Source: Salegentibacter_A chungangensis
GTDB taxonomy: Bacteria; Bacteroidota; Bacteroidia; Flavobacteriales; Flavobacteriaceae
NCBI RefSeq assembly: GCF_042678405.1
Contig: NZ_JBHTLI010000002.1
Span: forward strand, 1 to 64,000
Reading direction: 5' to 3'
Length of the DNA: 64,000 nt
Shown here: positions 54,355-63,114 of the stretch, piece after piece
How positions within the stretch are numbered: the first letter of the stretch is position 1
How the letters are laid out: every line of letters begins with the position of its first letter
The notes under the pieces: generated by a model
The model's database searches: none
What the model was told of the DNA's origin: nothing
The model's input: only the letters and a program-made list of their open reading frames with translations
Translations under genes and position numbers: made by a program

Positions 54355-55233
54355 ATGGGACATGACCATTCACATCATCATTCAGGAAAAAATCTGAAAA
54401 TAGCCTTCTTCCTCAACCTGGCCTTTACAATTCTTGAGATAATAGGCGGTATCTACGTTAACAGTATAGCCATAATTTCTGATGCCGTACACGATCTTGG
54501 GGACAGCCTCTCGCTGGGGACTTCCTGGTATCTGGATTCAAAATCCAAAAAAGAGGCCGACAAGAGCTTTTCCTTTGGCTACAGAAGGTTTTCTCTTTTA
54601 GGTGCACTTATTAACAGTATTGTCCTTATCGCCGGCTCGGTATATGTGATTTACGAAGCCATTGGCCGGCTGATCGAACCCCAACATTCCGATGCCCAGG
54701 GAATGGTCGTGTTTGCACTAATTGGTGTTGTGGTTAATGGCTATGCAGCCTGGAAGTTAAGCAGCGGCAAGACTTTAAACGAAAAGGTGGTCTCCTGGCA
54801 CCTGCTGGAAGATGTACTGGGCTGGGTGGTAGTGCTAATTGCAGCCATCATTCTTACCTTTAAGGATATTCACTATCTGGATCCTGCCCTTTCTTTACTG
54901 ATCACGCTTTATATTTTGTGGAACGTTTTTAAGCGCCTTAAAGAAACGCTCTTTATTTTCCTCCAGGGAGTCCCAAAAGATATAGATCTGGAGGAGATCA
55001 AATCAAGAATTCTCCAGGTGAAGCATATCGCCTCTATGCATCATACCCATATCTGGTCTCTGGAGGGGGAACACCACGTATTTACCGCACATATAAAACT
55101 GAAGAATATCGAACGCTTTGGGGAACTGCTTGAGGCTAAATCTTCAGTTAAGGATATTCTGGAAGAATATAAGTTTCATCATTATACTATTGAGACTGAA
55201 CTAGACTCCGAAACCTGCAGGTTAAGCCCCTGA
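54355..55233 (+). CDS. Cation diffusion facilitator (CzcD-like) metal exporter
   Basis: A 292-aa inner-membrane protein with six helices that exports Zn2+, Co2+ or Cd2+ by proton antiport. His-rich N-terminus (MGHDHSHHHSGKNLK). The metal site in TM2 is ISDAVHDLGDSLSLG (about 40-54), and the second is LLEDVLGW (about 147-154) in TM5. The C-terminal cytoplasmic domain has MHHTHIWSLEGEHHVFTAHI. Downstream of a Fur-family gene, hence probably metal-regulated. Confidence 0.93.
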   Translation: MGHDHSHHHSGKNLKIAFFLNLAFTILEIIGGIYVNSIAIISDAVHDLGDSLSLGTSWYLDSKSKKEADKSFSFGYRRFSLLGALINSIVLIAGSVYVIYEAIGRLIEPQHSDAQGMVVFALIGVVVNGYAAWKLSSGKTLNEKVVSWHLLEDVLGWVVVLIAAIILTFKDIHYLDPALSLLITLYILWNVFKRLKETLFIFLQGVPKDIDLEEIKSRILQVKHIASMHHTHIWSLEGEHHVFTAHIKLKNIERFGELLEAKSSVKDILEEYKFHHYTIETELDSETCRLSP

Positions 55234-55339
55234 AACCGCCATATGAAATTTTAAGGAGTAAAAATGAAACTTCCCTGAGTGAATCATTCCGGGACTTTCT
55301 TTTTTATATTAGCGATCTGTAAAAATTAAACTGTTACTT

Positions 55340-55963
55340 GTGAGTATTAGTAAGGCATATAATTCCTGGGCAGGCTCTTATGATGAGATGAAAAATAAAA
55401 CCCGTGATCTTGAGGCCAGGGTGATAAGGAAAAAATTAGCGAATAACGTTGCTTCAAATATCCTGGAACTTGGCAGCGGAACTGGTAAGAATTCTTTCTG
55501 GCTGGCAGACAAAGCTGAAAATTTCAAAGGCCTTGATTTTTCGGAAGAAATGATGGCCAGAGCAAGAAATAAAATAAAGGATGAGCATATGGAATTTCTC
55601 CGGGCAGACCTAAATACCTCCTGGCCGGTAGCAGACGCCTGGGCAAATCTTATAACCTGTAGCCTTGTCCTGGAACATATAGAAAATCTGGATTTCATTT
55701 TCCGGGAAGCCAAAAGGGTGCTGGACGAAAACGGAAAGATCTACTTATGTGAGCTGCATCCCTTTAAACAATACAAAGGCAGTAAGGCAAGATTCGAGAC
55801 AAAAGACGGAACGCAGGAACTTGAAGTTTATGTTCACCATATTTCAGAGTATTTAGAGGCCGCTAAAAGACAGGGCCTGAAACTGGTTGAGCTGGATGAA
55901 CATTTTGACGATAAAACCAAAGACGAGATCCCAAGACTGATCTCTCTGATCTTTAGAAAATAA
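55340..55963 (+). CDS. Class I SAM-dependent methyltransferase
   Basis: A 207-aa soluble protein. SAM-binding motif I is ILELGSGTGKNSFWLA (about 41-56), then FKGLDFSEEMMARARNKI, and LITCSLVLEHIENLDFIFREAKRVLDENGKIYLCELHP (motifs IV-VI). Substrate unknown; the family includes UbiE/COQ5-type and small-molecule methyltransferases. Start codon is GTG. Ends in a bidirectional hairpin shared with the convergent azurin gene. Confidence 0.85.
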   Translation: MSISKAYNSWAGSYDEMKNKTRDLEARVIRKKLANNVASNILELGSGTGKNSFWLADKAENFKGLDFSEEMMARARNKIKDEHMEFLRADLNTSWPVADAWANLITCSLVLEHIENLDFIFREAKRVLDENGKIYLCELHPFKQYKGSKARFETKDGTQELEVYVHHISEYLEAAKRQGLKLVELDEHFDDKTKDEIPRLISLIFRK

Positions 55964-55999
55964 AAAAGCTGAAATCTCTTTTAAAAAATTTCAGCTTTT
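55964..55999. terminator. Bidirectional terminator
   Basis: Stem AAAAGCTGAAAT (55964-55975) with ATTTCAGCTTTT (55988-55999). Serves the methyltransferase and the cupredoxin gene. Confidence 0.8.
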
Positions 56000-56020
56000 A
56001 AGTTTATCTGGAATATAAAG

Positions 56021-56560
56021 CTACTCTACAATAAATTTTCCGTTCATTAAAGAATAGTGCCCGGGAAAACTGCACAAGTACTGGTAGGTCCCTTTTGGTG
56101 GCGCCTTGAATTCTATGGTCGTAGACTCTCCACCTCCAAGCATTTTGGTATGAGTGATAATGGCATCTGTACCTTCAGGAATAAAATCATTGGCCTTAGC
56201 CTTCATTGCTTTTTGAGCAAATTCGGCCATATCAATTCCCTGTTTAAGCAGTACAAAGTTATGACCCATTACATCTTTGCTCATTTCTCCAACGTGCTCA
56301 AAAGTAAGCTTCACCGTCTGCCCGGCTTTCACCCTGATCTCATTCTTATTATACTTCATCTGGTCATTGCCCGTAAGGCTGATCTCCACCACATCCTCTT
56401 CGGTAGATTCTGAAGTCTTTTTTGCTTCGGAAGAAATAGCTTCGGTAGATCCCTGGTTATCCCCAATTGTGATCTTCTCCTCTTCCTTTTTCTTTTTTTC
56501 ACCACAGCTCACAAACAGAGCCACAGCAAGAAACAGAACAATCTTATGTAGTCCTTTCAT
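56021..56560 (-). CDS. Azurin-family cupredoxin lipoprotein
   Basis: A 179-aa protein. Lipoprotein signal (MKGLHKIVLFLAVALFVSCGE; Cys19). A linker rich in charged residues (EKKKKEEEKITIGDNQGSTE) leads to the type 1 copper domain, about 58-179 (ISLTGNDQMKYNKNEIRVKAGQTV). Copper ligands visible are His in MGHNFVLL and the Cys-His-Met set in YLCSFPGHYSLMNG. It carries electrons on the periplasmic side of a membrane. Partner not evident nearby. Confidence 0.92.
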   Translation of the reverse strand: MKGLHKIVLFLAVALFVSCGEKKKKEEEKITIGDNQGSTEAISSEAKKTSESTEEDVVEISLTGNDQMKYNKNEIRVKAGQTVKLTFEHVGEMSKDVMGHNFVLLKQGIDMAEFAQKAMKAKANDFIPEGTDAIITHTKMLGGGESTTIEFKAPPKGTYQYLCSFPGHYSLMNGKFIVE

Positions 56561-56760
56561 TTAAAGTTTATTTTACGTTAATCAATTAAGTTTCCCAAAT
56601 TTCGTCTGGGTTCCTAACAAATATAAAAGAAAAATGTCGGACTGTTATATCTTCTCACGCGCCCGGAAATTGCGTTCGGTCATATTCCATTCCCAAATGG
56701 TCTTAACATTTAAAGGAATCTTAGTATATTCAGGCCTGAAATCCAAATCTAATATTTCTA

Positions 56761-58911
56761 ATGAATTCGAATTTTATTAAAGGCCTTGGAGTCTTTGCCC
56801 TGATTGCCGTTACCGCCTGTAACGATAATCCTGAAGAAGAAAAAAAAGAACACGAAATGAATAACGCATTACTGGCAGAATGGACAGGTCCTTACGAAGG
56901 AGTCCCCGCATTCGATGAAATGGAAGTAGCCCTGGTAAAACCGGCTATGGAAAAAGCTATGGAAATGCACCTGAATGAGATCGAGGAAATTGCGAACAAT
57001 CCTGAGGAGCCAACATTTGAGAATACCATTATTCCTTACGAAAAATCTGGGGAACCCCTGGAAAGAGCTTACACCTATTATGGAATTTACAGCAGTAATG
57101 TCTCCAGTCCTGAATTCAGGGAGGTACAAAAGGAATTATCCCCAATGCTTTCTGAATACCGGTCTAAGATCTCTCAAAATGAAGCCTTGTTCAAAAGGAT
57201 AAAAACGGTGTATGAAAAATCACAGAAAGATTCTCTTCCACCACAGCAGCAGAGAGTGATAGAGCTTATTTATGAAGATTTCGCGATGCAGGGGGCAGAT
57301 CTTAACAAAGAGGACAAGGCCCGTTATGCAGAAATCAATAAGGAGCTCTCAGAATTATACACAAAATTTTCTAACAACGTTCTTGCTGAAGAAGAGAACT
57401 ATGTAGTTTACCTTAATGAAGACCAGCTTGACGGGTTGCCGGAATCTTATGTGAAATCTGCTGCTACGGCTGCTGAGCAAAGAGATCATAAAGGGGAATA
57501 TGCCGTGACCAACACCCGTTCTTCAATGGACCCGTTTTTAACCTATTCTGATAATCGTGAATTAAGAGAAAAGGTTTGGAGAAATTATTACTCAAGAGGT
57601 GACAATAATGATGAATTCGATAATAACGAGGTTATTTCGAAGATCCTCAAATTACGCGATGAGCGCGTAGAATTATTAGGATATGATAATTATGCCCAGT
57701 GGCGACTTCAAAACAGAATGGCGAAGACTCCAGAAAGAGCAATGGAGCTTATGGAAGCTGTTTGGCCTGCTGCTTTGGCAAGAGTTGAGGAGGAAGTAGC
57801 CGATATGCAGGCGATTGCCGACCAGGAAGGAAAGGATATTACGATCAAGCCCTGGGATTATCGTTACTACGCTGAAAAAGTACGTCAGAAAAAATATGAT
57901 CTTGATAGTGAAGAAGTAAAACAGTACCTGGAACTAGGGAATCTAACCCAGGCCCTTTTCTTTACTGCGGGTGAACTCTTCAATTTTGAATTTACTCCGG
58001 TTGAAGAAGGGACCGTTCCAGTTTTTCATCCAGATGTAAAGGTTTGGGAGGTTACCGATAAGACTTCCGGCGATATTGTAGGTTTATGGTACCTTGACCC
58101 CTATGCAAGACAAGGGAAAAGATCTGGTGCCTGGGCCACTACTTACCGCAGTGCTACGGAAGTAACCGGAGACAAGCCGGTACTGGCTTCTAATAACTCC
58201 AATTTCATAAAGCCTGCTCCGGGAGAACCCGTATTGGTTTCCTGGGATGATGCCGAAACATTTTTCCACGAATTTGGTCACGCCTTGCATTTCTTATCTG
58301 CCGATGTGAAGTATCCTACCTTAAACGGAGGTGTGCGTGATTATACTGAATTCCAGTCTCAATTACTTGAAAGATGGTTATCCACAGATAAGGTGATCAA
58401 CCAGTTCCTGAAGCATCACGAGACCGGAGAAGTAATCCCGGATGAACTGGTAAAAAAGATCAAGAAGGCTTCAACCTTTAATCAGGGTTTTGCAACAACA
58501 GAGTTCCTTGCGTCAGCCCTTATGGATATGAAATATCATACCACCGATCCTGAAAATATTGAACCTAAAAAGTTCGAAAAGGAACAACTCGAGAAACTGG
58601 GAATGCCGGAAGAAATCGTAATGAGACACCGTTCTCCTCACTTTGGCCACGTATTTTCCGGAGAAGGTTACGCTACAGGATATTACGGATATCTTTGGGC
58701 CGATGTATTAACCTCAGATGCTGCTGAAGCTTTTGCTCAAGCCCCGGGAGGTTTCTACGATAAAGAGGTAGCACATAAGCTTGTAAAATATCTCTTTGCC
58801 CCCAGAAATGCGATGGATCCGGCTGAAGCTTACCGGAAATTCCGAGGCAGGGATGCTAATATTGATGCGCTTATGAGAGACAGAGGTTTCCCGGTTCCGG
58901 AAGAAAAATAA
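56761..58911 (+). CDS. M3 family metallopeptidase (peptidyl-dipeptidase), lipoprotein
   Basis: A 716-aa zinc peptidase of the M3 family (thimet oligopeptidase/Dcp). Lipoprotein signal (GLGVFALIAVTACNDNP; Cys20). HExxH motif FHEFGHALHFL (about 500-510) with the downstream Glu in YTEFQSQLLERW. The start of the mature part (LLAEWTGPYEGVPAFDEMEVALVKPAMEKAM) is typical of Dcp. It removes C-terminal dipeptides from oligopeptides in the periplasm. Monocistronic. Confidence 0.94.
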   Translation: MNSNFIKGLGVFALIAVTACNDNPEEEKKEHEMNNALLAEWTGPYEGVPAFDEMEVALVKPAMEKAMEMHLNEIEEIANNPEEPTFENTIIPYEKSGEPLERAYTYYGIYSSNVSSPEFREVQKELSPMLSEYRSKISQNEALFKRIKTVYEKSQKDSLPPQQQRVIELIYEDFAMQGADLNKEDKARYAEINKELSELYTKFSNNVLAEEENYVVYLNEDQLDGLPESYVKSAATAAEQRDHKGEYAVTNTRSSMDPFLTYSDNRELREKVWRNYYSRGDNNDEFDNNEVISKILKLRDERVELLGYDNYAQWRLQNRMAKTPERAMELMEAVWPAALARVEEEVADMQAIADQEGKDITIKPWDYRYYAEKVRQKKYDLDSEEVKQYLELGNLTQALFFTAGELFNFEFTPVEEGTVPVFHPDVKVWEVTDKTSGDIVGLWYLDPYARQGKRSGAWATTYRSATEVTGDKPVLASNNSNFIKPAPGEPVLVSWDDAETFFHEFGHALHFLSADVKYPTLNGGVRDYTEFQSQLLERWLSTDKVINQFLKHHETGEVIPDELVKKIKKASTFNQGFATTEFLASALMDMKYHTTDPENIEPKKFEKEQLEKLGMPEEIVMRHRSPHFGHVFSGEGYATGYYGYLWADVLTSDAAEAFAQAPGGFYDKEVAHKLVKYLFAPRNAMDPAEAYRKFRGRDANIDALMRDRGFPVPEEK

Positions 58912-58976
58912 TATTATTTTCATTCATATATAAAGCCTCGCAATTGCGGGGCTTTCTTAATTTGGCTTGTTTAGGA

Positions 58977-59009
58977 AATTAGAATACTTCCCTAAAATCA
59001 CTATTTTCG
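58977..59009 (+). promoter_or_regulatory. Promoter of the pseudouridine synthase gene
   Basis: TTG (58977-58979), 22 bp, TATTTTCG (59002-59009); the ATG is at 59031. Confidence 0.45.
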
Positions 59010-59030
59010 CGCCAAGGAAAACTTCAGTTG

Positions 59031-59597
59031 ATGCATCGGCACTTCAAAATATATAAACCCTACGGATTTTTAAGTCAGTTTATCAATAATGAAAAACCAA
59101 GGAAAAAAGGCCGTCTTTTAGGGGAATTAGGCGATTTCCCGGAGAGCACGATGTCTATAGGAAGACTGGATAAGGACTCTGAAGGCTTGCTTCTTTTGAC
59201 GACTGATGGTAAAGTGAGCGCAAAGATAACCGGGAAAGGAGTAGAAAAAGAATATTACTGCCAGGTAGACGGAGAGATAGATGAAGAGAGTATCAAAAAA
59301 CTCAGGGAAGGTTTAGAAATAAGCATACAGGGTAAGAAATATGAGACCCTTCCCTGCAAAGTATTAAAGCTCAAAGATCGACCGGAATTTCCGGAACGGG
59401 CAAAGAAAATAAGGGACGAGCGTCACGGTCCTACCAGTTGGATCTCTATTACCCTTACCGAAGGTAAATTTCGTCAGGTAAAAAAAATGACCGCTGCAGT
59501 TGGTTTTCCAACTCTGCGCCTTGTTCGGGTAAGGATTGGCAAGGAATATCTGGGCCAAATGCAGGCCGGGGAGGTAAGGGAACTAAACCACCTATAA
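59031..59597 (+). CDS. Ribosomal pseudouridine synthase (RluE/RsuA type)
   Basis: 188 aa from ATG 59031; the frame also opens with a TTG at 59028. Starts HFKIYKPYGFLSQF. The catalytic segment GRLDKDSEGLLLLTTDG (about 43-59) contains the active-site Asp. Later KEYYCQVDGE and TLTEGKFRQVKKMTAAVGFPTLRLVRVRIG are typical. No S4 domain, as in RluE, which modifies 23S rRNA. Exact target position is inferred from similarity only. Terminated at 59599-59629. Confidence 0.92.
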   Translation: MHRHFKIYKPYGFLSQFINNEKPRKKGRLLGELGDFPESTMSIGRLDKDSEGLLLLTTDGKVSAKITGKGVEKEYYCQVDGEIDEESIKKLREGLEISIQGKKYETLPCKVLKLKDRPEFPERAKKIRDERHGPTSWISITLTEGKFRQVKKMTAAVGFPTLRLVRVRIGKEYLGQMQAGEVRELNHL

Positions 59598-59598
59598 A

Positions 59599-59629
59599 AA
59601 AGAGCAACCGCCACCGGCGATTGCTCTTA
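59599..59629. terminator. Bidirectional terminator
   Basis: Stem AAGAGCAA with TTGCTCTT and an inner CCGCC/GGCG pairing. Between two convergent genes. Confidence 0.75.
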
Positions 59630-59655
59630 TCTTAAGTTGATTATTCTAAAAATCA

Positions 59656-61653
59656 TTATTCAGGCACCGAAGAAGCGGTTACCTCCGGATTATAGACTCT
59701 TGAGTCCATCATTAATGTATTTTGCACATTAACATCAGAAACCGGGTTTGTATCGATCTTTGCGACTCCCGCCAGTACTTTGGTATTTGTAGTGTCATAA
59801 AATAACGGAAAATCATCCGGCCCCGGTTCTATTACAGAAGCACAGGCTATTGTGAGCTGATTTATTCCGTCCATAATCGGGTGTTCCCTGTTAGAGGCAG
59901 ACGGCAGTGTTGTGTAACCACAATCTATATAGCCTCCCGTATTAGTTAAAACAGCCCCCATACTCAACAAGAATTCATTTTCCACATTTATATAAAAGTA
60001 GAATTGTTCGTGTTCCCCAATAAAAATGATTCTTCCTCCTTCAGCGGCAAAAGATTTCAATTCATTAATCTCAGCTGCAGTATAAGATATAGTAGGCATA
60101 ACCAAAAAGATCGTCTTTATATCTGAAGCTATATTGGTTAAATCACCCCCTGTTGAAAATAGGTCCTGTATAGAAAAACCTTCGTTAGTAATTACAGAAC
60201 GCATAGTAGCCCATCCATTATCATTACATTCCCCATTGGAGTAACACCTGGCATTTCTTCCCCTGTCTATTAAAACAACATCACCATTATTACGCTGGCC
60301 GGTGGTGGTGAAATTAACCAGGTTCTGAACAAGTTTTACATTATCAGCATCGGCCATACTGTTATTATCAAAGATATTTATATCGTTAAATACCACCACA
60401 TCTCTTCCCGGCACCTGGATGCTTTCACAGCCTTTTTCATCTACCGCCACTCCTTCATCGGTATCCGGACATTCGTCAATTCCATTGGGAACGCCATCTC
60501 TGTCACAATCATCCTCAGGGTCATTTGGATCACATTCCCCTGATGGAAGATCACATCCGTTTTCCTGAACAGGAGTTCCTAACATTGTATCAGGGCATTC
60601 ATCTATCTCATTTGGCACACCATCCATATCACAATCTGCATTAGGATCGTTGGCGTCACATTCTCCCCCATCGTCATCTCCGCAATTGATGAATACGTGT
60701 TCATATTCTACTGAAGTACCGTCATCGCCAAGTAACATATCTACCTCGTTCCAGCTTAATGAACCACTCATCATATGATCTCCGGCTGTACCGTAGCTTC
60801 CGGGCCAGTCTGCAAGAGTCAGCTCATAGTATAAGTATGGCGTATCTGCTCCTTCTCCATCCTGTGGTCCCGGAACAGCTATACATAATGGATCGGCATA
60901 CCAGTCTCCGGAGTCATCATCTTCGGTGTTTCCGGTTGCAGGCATCAATCCCTCATAGATCAAAGTACCTCCGTTATCAGGATCACCATACCAAACATTC
61001 AGGTTATAGTTAGCCGTATAGTGTCTTCCGCTGTCACTGCAGTAGTTCGCAAAGAAGCAAAGCTCGTAAAGCACTTCCGGAATGATATCGAAGAACTGGT
61101 ATCCATAAAGGTTTACTTCCCTGTCATCAAAACAGATCACCTCTACATCTACATACTTCTTGGTTCCCGCACGCAGGTCCCAGATCATATCTAAAGGATC
61201 TTCAACAAATTGTGCATATTCACTGCCTTCTTTTGGTGCTGCCCAGATCACGCTTCCCGGAGAACCGTTATCGTCATCCCAGACCAAAAAGTCGGTGAGG
61301 GTCACTGCTACTGAGGTTTCTCCTGAAGGTATCGGGATCTCAAGCGCTTCATCATAAGCCGTAAAAAGCCCGTCATCATCAGACAAAATTTCAACAACCA
61401 CATCTACCGGAGTATTCGATGACCCGTAGGTAAGGGAGATCTGTGCATAGGCCGGTGCATTCTCTGAACAGGCAGGCGCATCCTGTCTTACCTGGGCCCT
61501 GTTCAGCATATCGTTTAAAACAGGTCCAAAGGTCAGCACCGCTACCTCATCAGACACAGGATTGTCTACCATCTGGGTCTCATCCTTACTACAGGAAGTC
61601 AGCAATAAGGCAAATACAGCCGTAAAGGCTAAATAATACTTCAAAGTTTTCAT
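59656..61653 (-). CDS. Large secreted lipoprotein with thrombospondin type 3 repeats
   Basis: A 665-aa protein. Lipoprotein signal (LAFTAVFALLLTSCSKD; Cys21). Residues about 22-330 form a beta-rich region of unknown kind. Two TSP3-type calcium-binding repeats sit at about 332-360 and 373-405 (DCDMDGVPNEIDECPDT, DCDRDGVPNGIDECPDT). The C-terminal part from about 415 resembles the DUF4350/GATase-like fold (LKSFAAEGGRIIFIGEHEQF) and HPIMDGINQL. It should sit on the cell surface. Function unknown. Confidence 0.75.
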   Translation of the reverse strand: MKTLKYYLAFTAVFALLLTSCSKDETQMVDNPVSDEVAVLTFGPVLNDMLNRAQVRQDAPACSENAPAYAQISLTYGSSNTPVDVVVEILSDDDGLFTAYDEALEIPIPSGETSVAVTLTDFLVWDDDNGSPGSVIWAAPKEGSEYAQFVEDPLDMIWDLRAGTKKYVDVEVICFDDREVNLYGYQFFDIIPEVLYELCFFANYCSDSGRHYTANYNLNVWYGDPDNGGTLIYEGLMPATGNTEDDDSGDWYADPLCIAVPGPQDGEGADTPYLYYELTLADWPGSYGTAGDHMMSGSLSWNEVDMLLGDDGTSVEYEHVFINCGDDDGGECDANDPNADCDMDGVPNEIDECPDTMLGTPVQENGCDLPSGECDPNDPEDDCDRDGVPNGIDECPDTDEGVAVDEKGCESIQVPGRDVVVFNDINIFDNNSMADADNVKLVQNLVNFTTTGQRNNGDVVLIDRGRNARCYSNGECNDNGWATMRSVITNEGFSIQDLFSTGGDLTNIASDIKTIFLVMPTISYTAAEINELKSFAAEGGRIIFIGEHEQFYFYINVENEFLLSMGAVLTNTGGYIDCGYTTLPSASNREHPIMDGINQLTIACASVIEPGPDDFPLFYDTTNTKVLAGVAKIDTNPVSDVNVQNTLMMDSRVYNPEVTASSVPE

Positions 61654-61890
61654 AATTCAATATTTGGTGGTTAATAAATTACATAGTCCTGTCAGCCAGG
61701 AGAGTTATGAACTCCGGTGTATTTAGTTTTAAGCACTTTGGGATAATGGGTAGGGAATAGCTGGAAAACTATCTTAATATCTTTTTGGCAATATTTCCAG
61801 CTTAAAATTATGTAAAAATGAAAGGGGTCGAACTAGGGGTTTTTTAGTATTTATCCTAGATGACAACGTGGGATATTATTAAATAAAAAA

Positions 61891-61918
61891 AGCAGAACCG
61901 GTGGCTCTGCTTCTTAAA
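61891..61918 (-). terminator. Terminator of the light-sensing operon
   Basis: On the minus strand AGCAGAGCC (61911-61903) pairs with GGTTCTGCT (61899-61891), then TTTTTTT. Confidence 0.8.
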
Positions 61919-61938
61919 TATCTTTAGTGGTATGAATT

Positions 61939-62505
61939 TCAGGAATCAACTCGCCCTTCATCCATAGTAAATATATCTCCGAAAAAACTAAAGGTCTCTT
62001 TAGCTTTTTCAGCTGCACGATCTTCTTCATCCTGCGTAAATGCTTCTGACTTAATGTCCTTCAGAAACCTGTTCCAGGGTTTTACATTATTGCGGTCTCC
62101 GTTAAAAAAATGATGCTCTTCTATTTCCTTAAGCTGCTCACAATTTTCTAACTCCTTTGCAATAAACATTCCTCCAAGTGCAGAACCCTCTATCACATAT
62201 GCCGCTCCTAAAGCTTCACTTTTACAGGTACATTTAAACGCGTCCTGAAATTGAACCAAAGCTTCAGTGGGATCTATGTTCAAATTGAATAAATCTCTTT
62301 GTAACCTCTTAACCCGGTTAGCCTCCGGTGATTTATAATAAGGAGATATGGCATCTTCTACAATAGAATAAGCCAGGTAATTTTGAAGTAAAAGCAGTTT
62401 ATACTCTTCAAGACTTATCTTATGATCCATAATCCTGGATGCAAGATTATCTTTTTCAATTTGTTTATGTAAACTTGCAGTATCCTCTCTTAGTCGGTTT
62501 ATCAT
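61939..62505 (-). CDS. Biliverdin-producing heme oxygenase
   Basis: A 188-aa heme oxygenase that opens heme to biliverdin. The proximal His is in LREDTASLHKQIEKDNLASRI (about 4-24). Helical sequence LLLLQNYLAYSIVEDAI follows, and the conserved YVIEGSALGG segment (about 102-111) forms the distal helix. It is four bases overlapped with the receiver gene, which is followed by the phytochrome kinase, so the enzyme probably makes the bilin chromophore for that photoreceptor. Confidence 0.88.
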   Translation of the reverse strand: MINRLREDTASLHKQIEKDNLASRIMDHKISLEEYKLLLLQNYLAYSIVEDAISPYYKSPEANRVKRLQRDLFNLNIDPTEALVQFQDAFKCTCKSEALGAAYVIEGSALGGMFIAKELENCEQLKEIEEHHFFNGDRNNVKPWNRFLKDIKSEAFTQDEEDRAAEKAKETFSFFGDIFTMDEGRVDS

Positions 62506-63065
62506 TCTTCCTCGTCTTCTTCATCCATTTTAAAATCGCCGATGGTATCCTTAATCTTGCTAATATTTTTAAGCTGTTCACTATTATCAGCATTTAAGTT
62601 ATCCAGATAATTATAGATCTGGTTCACTGCGATCTTGTTTTGTCTCACTTTTTCACGAACATCTTCCCTTGCAACCATATTGAATGCTACCTTCTTTAAT
62701 AAAGGCTTCAATTTTTCTTCGAGGTTATGAATATGCTTCTTTAGAATATAACCAGTGGCCCCGGCAAGAATAGTGTTGGCTGCCAGCTCTTCATCATTGA
62801 TAGTTCCGGTAAGGAATATAAAAGGGACATCGGGATCAATAGACTTTGTCAGCTCCAGAATTTCGAGCCCATTACAGGTAGGCAGATTATAATCTGAAAT
62901 CACCACATCTGGCCCAAAATTTACAAGATGGCTCCTGCACCCCTGAAGATCTTCTGCAACCTTTACTTTTGGGTCTCTTACCAGCTTTTTCAACTGCCGC
63001 TTAATAAGAACCACATCTGTTTTCTGATCCTCTATTAATAGTATGCGAAGAGAAGTATTTATCAT
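62502..63065 (-). CDS. Single-domain response regulator
   Basis: A 187-aa protein: receiver domain about 1-130 with the acidic pair RILLIEDQKTD, phosphoacceptor Asp in VVISDYNLPTCNG (about 57), and Lys in YILKKHIHN. A helical C-terminal extension (about 130-187), acidic at the end (KMDEEDEEE), has no recognised output domain. Likely phosphorylated by the adjacent phytochrome kinase. Overlaps the heme oxygenase gene by four bases. Confidence 0.9.
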   Translation of the reverse strand: MINTSLRILLIEDQKTDVVLIKRQLKKLVRDPKVKVAEDLQGCRSHLVNFGPDVVISDYNLPTCNGLEILELTKSIDPDVPFIFLTGTINDEELAANTILAGATGYILKKHIHNLEEKLKPLLKKVAFNMVAREDVREKVRQNKIAVNQIYNYLDNLNADNSEQLKNISKIKDTIGDFKMDEEDEEE

Positions 63066-63114
63066 CTAGGTCATTTCCGCAAATATACATAAAATTGGAG
63101 CGCAACAAACCTCC